From Sphingomonas leidyi (GTDB lineage: Bacteria; Pseudomonadota; Alphaproteobacteria; Sphingomonadales; Sphingomonadaceae), in the NCBI RefSeq assembly GCF_011761945.1, contig NZ_JAASQV010000003.1, positions 235,538 through 299,537 of the forward strand: a stretch of DNA of 64,000 nt, in the 5' to 3' direction. The first letter of the stretch is position 1, and each line of letters begins with the position of its first letter. A program made the translations under genes and the position numbers. Under the pieces are notes generated by a model that had not been told where the DNA came from, did not search any database, and worked only from the letters and a program-made list of their open reading frames with translations. Shown here piece after piece: positions 60,964 through 64,000 of the stretch.

Positions 60964-61695
60964 ATGGCGCCGCGTCCGCTGAGCGCCGCCGAACTGCTGG
61001 ATGCCGCATCGGCATGCCGCGGCCGTTCTGCAGCAGAGAAAGGCATCTACCTCGCCGCGCTCGGCATGCCGGATCAGAGCTTCGGCGCCTGTGCCGCGCT
61101 GCCGATCGGCGCCCGCGATGCGGCGATCGTGGCATTGCGCCAGACGATGTTCGGCGACCGGATCGAGCTTTCGGCGAAATGCCCGGGCTGCGAGGCGCGG
61201 CTCGACGTGGCGATGACGTCGGCGGCGCTGCTCGCGATCGCCGGATCGGCCACGGATGCGACGCGTGCGATCGTGATCGACGGCGATCGCTTCACGGTGC
61301 GCCCGGCCGACAGCGCCGACCTTGCCGCGATCGGCTGGATCCCGGACCTTGCGGAGGCGCGCGCCGAACTCGCCCGGCGATGCCTGGTGCCGATGGAAGG
61401 CGCCGAAGTGCCGCCCTGGCTCGAGGAAGCCGAGGTCGATGCGATCGGTGCGGCGATGGCCGCGATCGATCCGGCGGGCGACCCGTTCGTCGCGCTCCAT
61501 TGCCCGGAATGCGATGGCGAATGGGATGCGCCCGTCGACATCGCCGGGGTGCTGGCGGGCGAAATCGAAGGCGCGGCGGATGCGCTGCTCGACGAGATCC
61601 ACCTGCTCGCCCAGGCCTATCACTGGAGTGAAGCGGCAATCCTCGCCCTCGGCCCCGAGCGACGGCGCGCCTATCTCGCGCGGTTGCAGCAATGA
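60964..61695 (+). CDS. Zinc-ribbon baseplate-like protein of eCIS loci
   Basis: A 243-residue helical protein with two CxxC pairs, CPGCEARL near residue 77 and CPECDGEW near residue 180, which probably bind one zinc. The acidic helical layout and the place after the tube gene match the T4 baseplate-protein-like family (PF12322) that I know from eCIS and phage loci. It may help tube-baseplate assembly. The stop overlaps the next start (ATGA). Confidence 0.68.
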   Translation: MAPRPLSAAELLDAASACRGRSAAEKGIYLAALGMPDQSFGACAALPIGARDAAIVALRQTMFGDRIELSAKCPGCEARLDVAMTSAALLAIAGSATDATRAIVIDGDRFTVRPADSADLAAIGWIPDLAEARAELARRCLVPMEGAEVPPWLEEAEVDAIGAAMAAIDPAGDPFVALHCPECDGEWDAPVDIAGVLAGEIEGAADALLDEIHLLAQAYHWSEAAILALGPERRRAYLARLQQ

Positions 61696-63659
61696 ACGAC
61701 ATGCTCGCCCGCCTGGCGGCCCGCGCCCAGGAGAGCCCGGTCGTGCTCGGCCGCCGCATCGGCTATCGCTTCGGGCCGGCCGCGGACCATCAGGAAGCCT
61801 GGCCGGGCGAGGAAGCCTGGCTGGGCGAGCAACGGATCCTGCGGACGAGCGAGCCGGCGGCGCCGCCGCAGGCCGATGGCGGCGAAGCGTCTATCGGGCG
61901 GGCCGCGCCTGTCGCCCGCGCCCGCAACGTTGCGACCGAAGCGTCCTTGCCGTCGCCGCTGGCCGGCGGGAGCGATGCCGCCGGCACAACGCTTCCGACC
62001 AAGCCCGCGCCTTCCGCCAATCGCCCCGGCACGCGCACCGCCGGGCTCGACGCGGCGATGCGCGAGGGGGCGACCGCCATGCGCCCAATGGCGCCGCCGA
62101 ACCGAGCAACGGCGCCGCCACCGACCGCTCCGGAGCAGATGATGCCCCTGGCTGGGCCGTCGGCCGGTTCTCCCCCGGCCGATGCCGTCGCGCATGCCGC
62201 ACGGGCGCTTTCCGCACCATCGGCCGGCCCCGGGGGCAATGCCTCCGATGCGCCGGCACCCGCCATGGCTCCGGCAGCCGGGGCTCGCTCCGGCCCCGTG
62301 CTCGCGCCCGTCGTGCAGCGCAAGATCGCCACCGCCATCAGCGCCCCCGCGGCGGGCGCCGCCGAAGCTGCACGGGAGGCACCACCGCCGGGCGCCGCAC
62401 CGATCGCAAATGCGGAGACCCGGCCGCGCGCGCAGGGGGGTGAAGCGGGTCTCCCGGCTTCCGCGACCCCGCACGCGCCCCGCAATGCCTCCGAAGCGGG
62501 CGGCGCGGCCGAAACATCGGTTTCGTCGGCGGGAAGGGCCGGGGCCCCTTCGCCATCGGGCGAGGCCCTTGTCTCGCCGCCCTCCGATGCGGCGCGTCGG
62601 GCGACCACGGGCTCGCGGCGAGGCATCGCGAGTCCGGCAGCCACGCCGCCCGTCGCGGCACGGCAGGCGGAGGGCATGGAACCCACCGCTCCGGCCGACC
62701 GGGCATCGTTGCCCGACCCCGCTCCGCTCGATGCCGTGGCGCAGGCGCTTTCCGAGCCCGTGGCGTCGGCTGTCGCGCGCGCTCCGATGCCCGCGGCGCG
62801 CGACGCGCCTGCCGCGATGGCTGCGCACCCCGGTCCCTCCGCGCAAACGGCATCGCAGGCTGGGAACGCACCACCGGCCGCTCCCGCACCCGCCCCAGAC
62901 TTGCCGGCGGTTCCCCCCGCCGGGCAGCGCGCCGCCCTATCGCAGCGCGCGGCGCAGGAAACCGCCCCGGTGCCGCCGGCACATGCCGGTGCAACCGAGG
63001 CGCCAGGGGCGGGCAGGCCACGCCGTCCCGCTCGGCCCGCCAATGGCGTGTCGGCAGGCGCCCCACCGGTGGCGCCCGCTCCAGCAGCGCAGCGATTTGC
63101 GAAGACGGATAATGGCATTGCGGCAGGCTCCCGGGCGCCTGCGTCCCCCGCTGCCGTGCCGGTCGTCCTCGCCTCGCCCGGTGAGCCCCAGGCGCTTCCC
63201 GCCACCGCCCCGAAGCCGGCGATGCGCGCAGCGCCGGAGTCCGCCCCGCCACCGCTTGCAGCCGCGGCGGGCCCGAGCCGGGGCCGGCAGGCGCGGGATC
63301 GCGGGGCCGCCGGACCGCGCGATACGCAGTCCGCGCCCGGGGGACGGCCTTCCGTGCTCGAACCGGGCGAGGCCGGGGTTCGGCGCCCTTCCCCCGAGAC
63401 ACGCCGCATGCCGGATCGCACACCGGCCAGCGATTTGCCGGCGATGCCGGCGCGCGCACCTGCGACGCGATCGGTGGCGGCGGAAGTCATGCCCCCGCCC
63501 CAGCCCGCGCGCCGGCCTCCGCCCCCCGCACCGCCTTCGGGCGACATCCGCATCGACATCGGCCGTATCGCGATCGACCTGCCGCGTCCGCGCAGCGCGC
63601 CGGCGCGCCCGCAACCGCCGCCGCTAAAGGCCAAGCCGCGCGGGGGGCCTGACGCATGA
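61692..63659 (+). CDS. Long disordered Ala/Pro-rich protein of the eCIS operon
   Basis: A 655-residue protein of very biased composition (Ala, Pro, Gly, Arg), without clear domains in the middle. Both ends look conserved: MNDMLARLAARAQESPVVLG at the start, and IRIDIGRIAIDLPRPRSAPA at the C-terminus, similar to the VTIGRVEVR-like end found in disordered proteins of other eCIS loci. It might be a chaperone-like scaffold or assembly ruler; I cannot tell which. Length and disorder are probably variable between strains. Confidence 0.7.
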   Translation: MNDMLARLAARAQESPVVLGRRIGYRFGPAADHQEAWPGEEAWLGEQRILRTSEPAAPPQADGGEASIGRAAPVARARNVATEASLPSPLAGGSDAAGTTLPTKPAPSANRPGTRTAGLDAAMREGATAMRPMAPPNRATAPPPTAPEQMMPLAGPSAGSPPADAVAHAARALSAPSAGPGGNASDAPAPAMAPAAGARSGPVLAPVVQRKIATAISAPAAGAAEAAREAPPPGAAPIANAETRPRAQGGEAGLPASATPHAPRNASEAGGAAETSVSSAGRAGAPSPSGEALVSPPSDAARRATTGSRRGIASPAATPPVAARQAEGMEPTAPADRASLPDPAPLDAVAQALSEPVASAVARAPMPAARDAPAAMAAHPGPSAQTASQAGNAPPAAPAPAPDLPAVPPAGQRAALSQRAAQETAPVPPAHAGATEAPGAGRPRRPARPANGVSAGAPPVAPAPAAQRFAKTDNGIAAGSRAPASPAAVPVVLASPGEPQALPATAPKPAMRAAPESAPPPLAAAAGPSRGRQARDRGAAGPRDTQSAPGGRPSVLEPGEAGVRRPSPETRRMPDRTPASDLPAMPARAPATRSVAAEVMPPPQPARRPPPPAPPSGDIRIDIGRIAIDLPRPRSAPARPQPPPLKAKPRGGPDA

Positions 63660-64000
63660 ATTCCAGCTTCTCGATCGCCGCCTGCACCGTGGCGATCGCC
63701 GACCGGCTGCACATGTTCATCGGCGATGCGGTGCCGGGTGCGCGAGTGACTACGCTCAATCCGGGCTCGGAGGCACTGCGCACCGGCGATCCGTTCGTGA
63801 ACCTCTATCTGTTCCGCACCACCCGTAACGGCTTCGTCTCGAACAACGACCTGCCGACGCGCGGGCCGCTGGGCGGCGCGAAGAACTCGCCGGTGCTCAA
63901 GCTCGACCTCGATTATATGATCACCTTCTTCGGGGACGATGCGCGGCTCGATCCCCAGCGGCTGCTCGGGCTGGTCGCGGGCGGGCTCAATGCCGAACCC
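63656..64000 (+). CDS. DUF4255 (Pvc16-type) protein, 3' end outside window
   Basis: The first 115 residues of a protein that runs off the window with no stop. FSIAACTVAIADRLHMFIGD, then DPFVNLYLFRTTRNGFVSNN, DLPTRGPLGG and VLKLDLDYMITFFGDDARLD are the DUF4255 (Pvc16 N-terminal) pattern. Pvc16/Afp16 caps and terminates the tube-sheath assembly in eCIS particles. Its ATG overlaps the previous stop (ATGA). This gene is the strongest sign that the locus is an eCIS rather than a prophage. Confidence 0.9.
   Translation, partial: MNSSFSIAACTVAIADRLHMFIGDAVPGARVTTLNPGSEALRTGDPFVNLYLFRTTRNGFVSNNDLPTRGPLGGAKNSPVLKLDLDYMITFFGDDARLDPQRLLGLVAGGLNAEP

Noticed and set aside
58401..64000. Contractile prophage tail
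   Set aside because: No capsid, terminase, lysis or integrase gene is present, while DUF4255 and DUF4280 proteins point to an eCIS. Sequence beyond 64000 would settle it.

Overview
The window looks like chromosomal DNA from a sphingomonad (Alphaproteobacteria, Sphingomonas-like). The reasons are the uniformly high GC, the many GTG and TTG starts, ATGA-type gene overlaps, two FecI-FecR-TonB-receptor cassettes, a typical sphingomonad REP palindrome, and alphaproteobacterial flagellar gene content. No tRNA, rRNA or CRISPR array was seen. No stretch longer than 300 bases lacks a gene.

Positions 1-7.5 kb hold a sugar-acid utilisation island: an MFS transporter of the glucarate/galactonate type (cut by the window edge), a 610-residue Tat-exported protein of unknown function, a RibD/dihydrofolate-reductase-like protein, a type-B carboxylesterase, a LysR regulator and 5-dehydro-4-deoxyglucarate dehydratase (kdgD). 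A 268-bp element with 32-bp terminal inverted repeats and two internal hairpins sits between the exported protein and the reductase. Positions 7.6-12.9 kb hold envelope and glycan genes: an LptF/LptG-like permease, a DUF2141 protein, a GT39-type membrane glycosyltransferase, a GT2 glycosyltransferase and a ChbG/HpnK-type deacetylase. Positions 12.8-21.5 kb hold two paralogous sigma/anti-sigma/TonB-receptor modules that face each other around a polytopic membrane protein. An outer-membrane MipA/OmpV protein and a HAD-IIB phosphatase follow.

Positions 24.0-44.8 kb hold a compact flagellar cluster. fliQ-fliR-flhB-flhA run on the plus strand. A 24-gene, nearly gapless operon runs on the minus strand, from flgF down through fliA and three small genes (two of them TPR). 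The basal body, rod, hook, P/L rings and export apparatus are covered. No normal fliG is present: a 117-residue unrelated-looking protein holds its place. FliM is N-terminally reduced, FlgH has no lipobox cysteine, and FlhB carries NPEH instead of NPTH. No flagellin, cap, hook-filament junction, stator or chemotaxis gene is in the window, although both edges of the cluster are visible.

Positions 45.1-64.0 kb hold what I read as an extracellular contractile injection system (eCIS) locus with a toxin module. On the plus strand are a tail sheath, a gp19-type tube, a zinc-ribbon baseplate-like protein, a 655-residue disordered protein and the start of a DUF4255 (Pvc16-type) protein. Divergently, on the minus strand, are a Pro/Ala-tailed protein, two paralogous small beta-rich proteins, a DUF4280 PAAR-like tip protein, and a 3431-residue YD/RHS-repeat protein with a LysM domain and a C-terminal GH-E nuclease. 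Two likely immunity genes (ankyrin and DUF2185/Imm33) end the array. The arrangement suggests that the giant nuclease toxin is loaded onto, or tipped by, the contractile particle. That link is inferred from gene order only.
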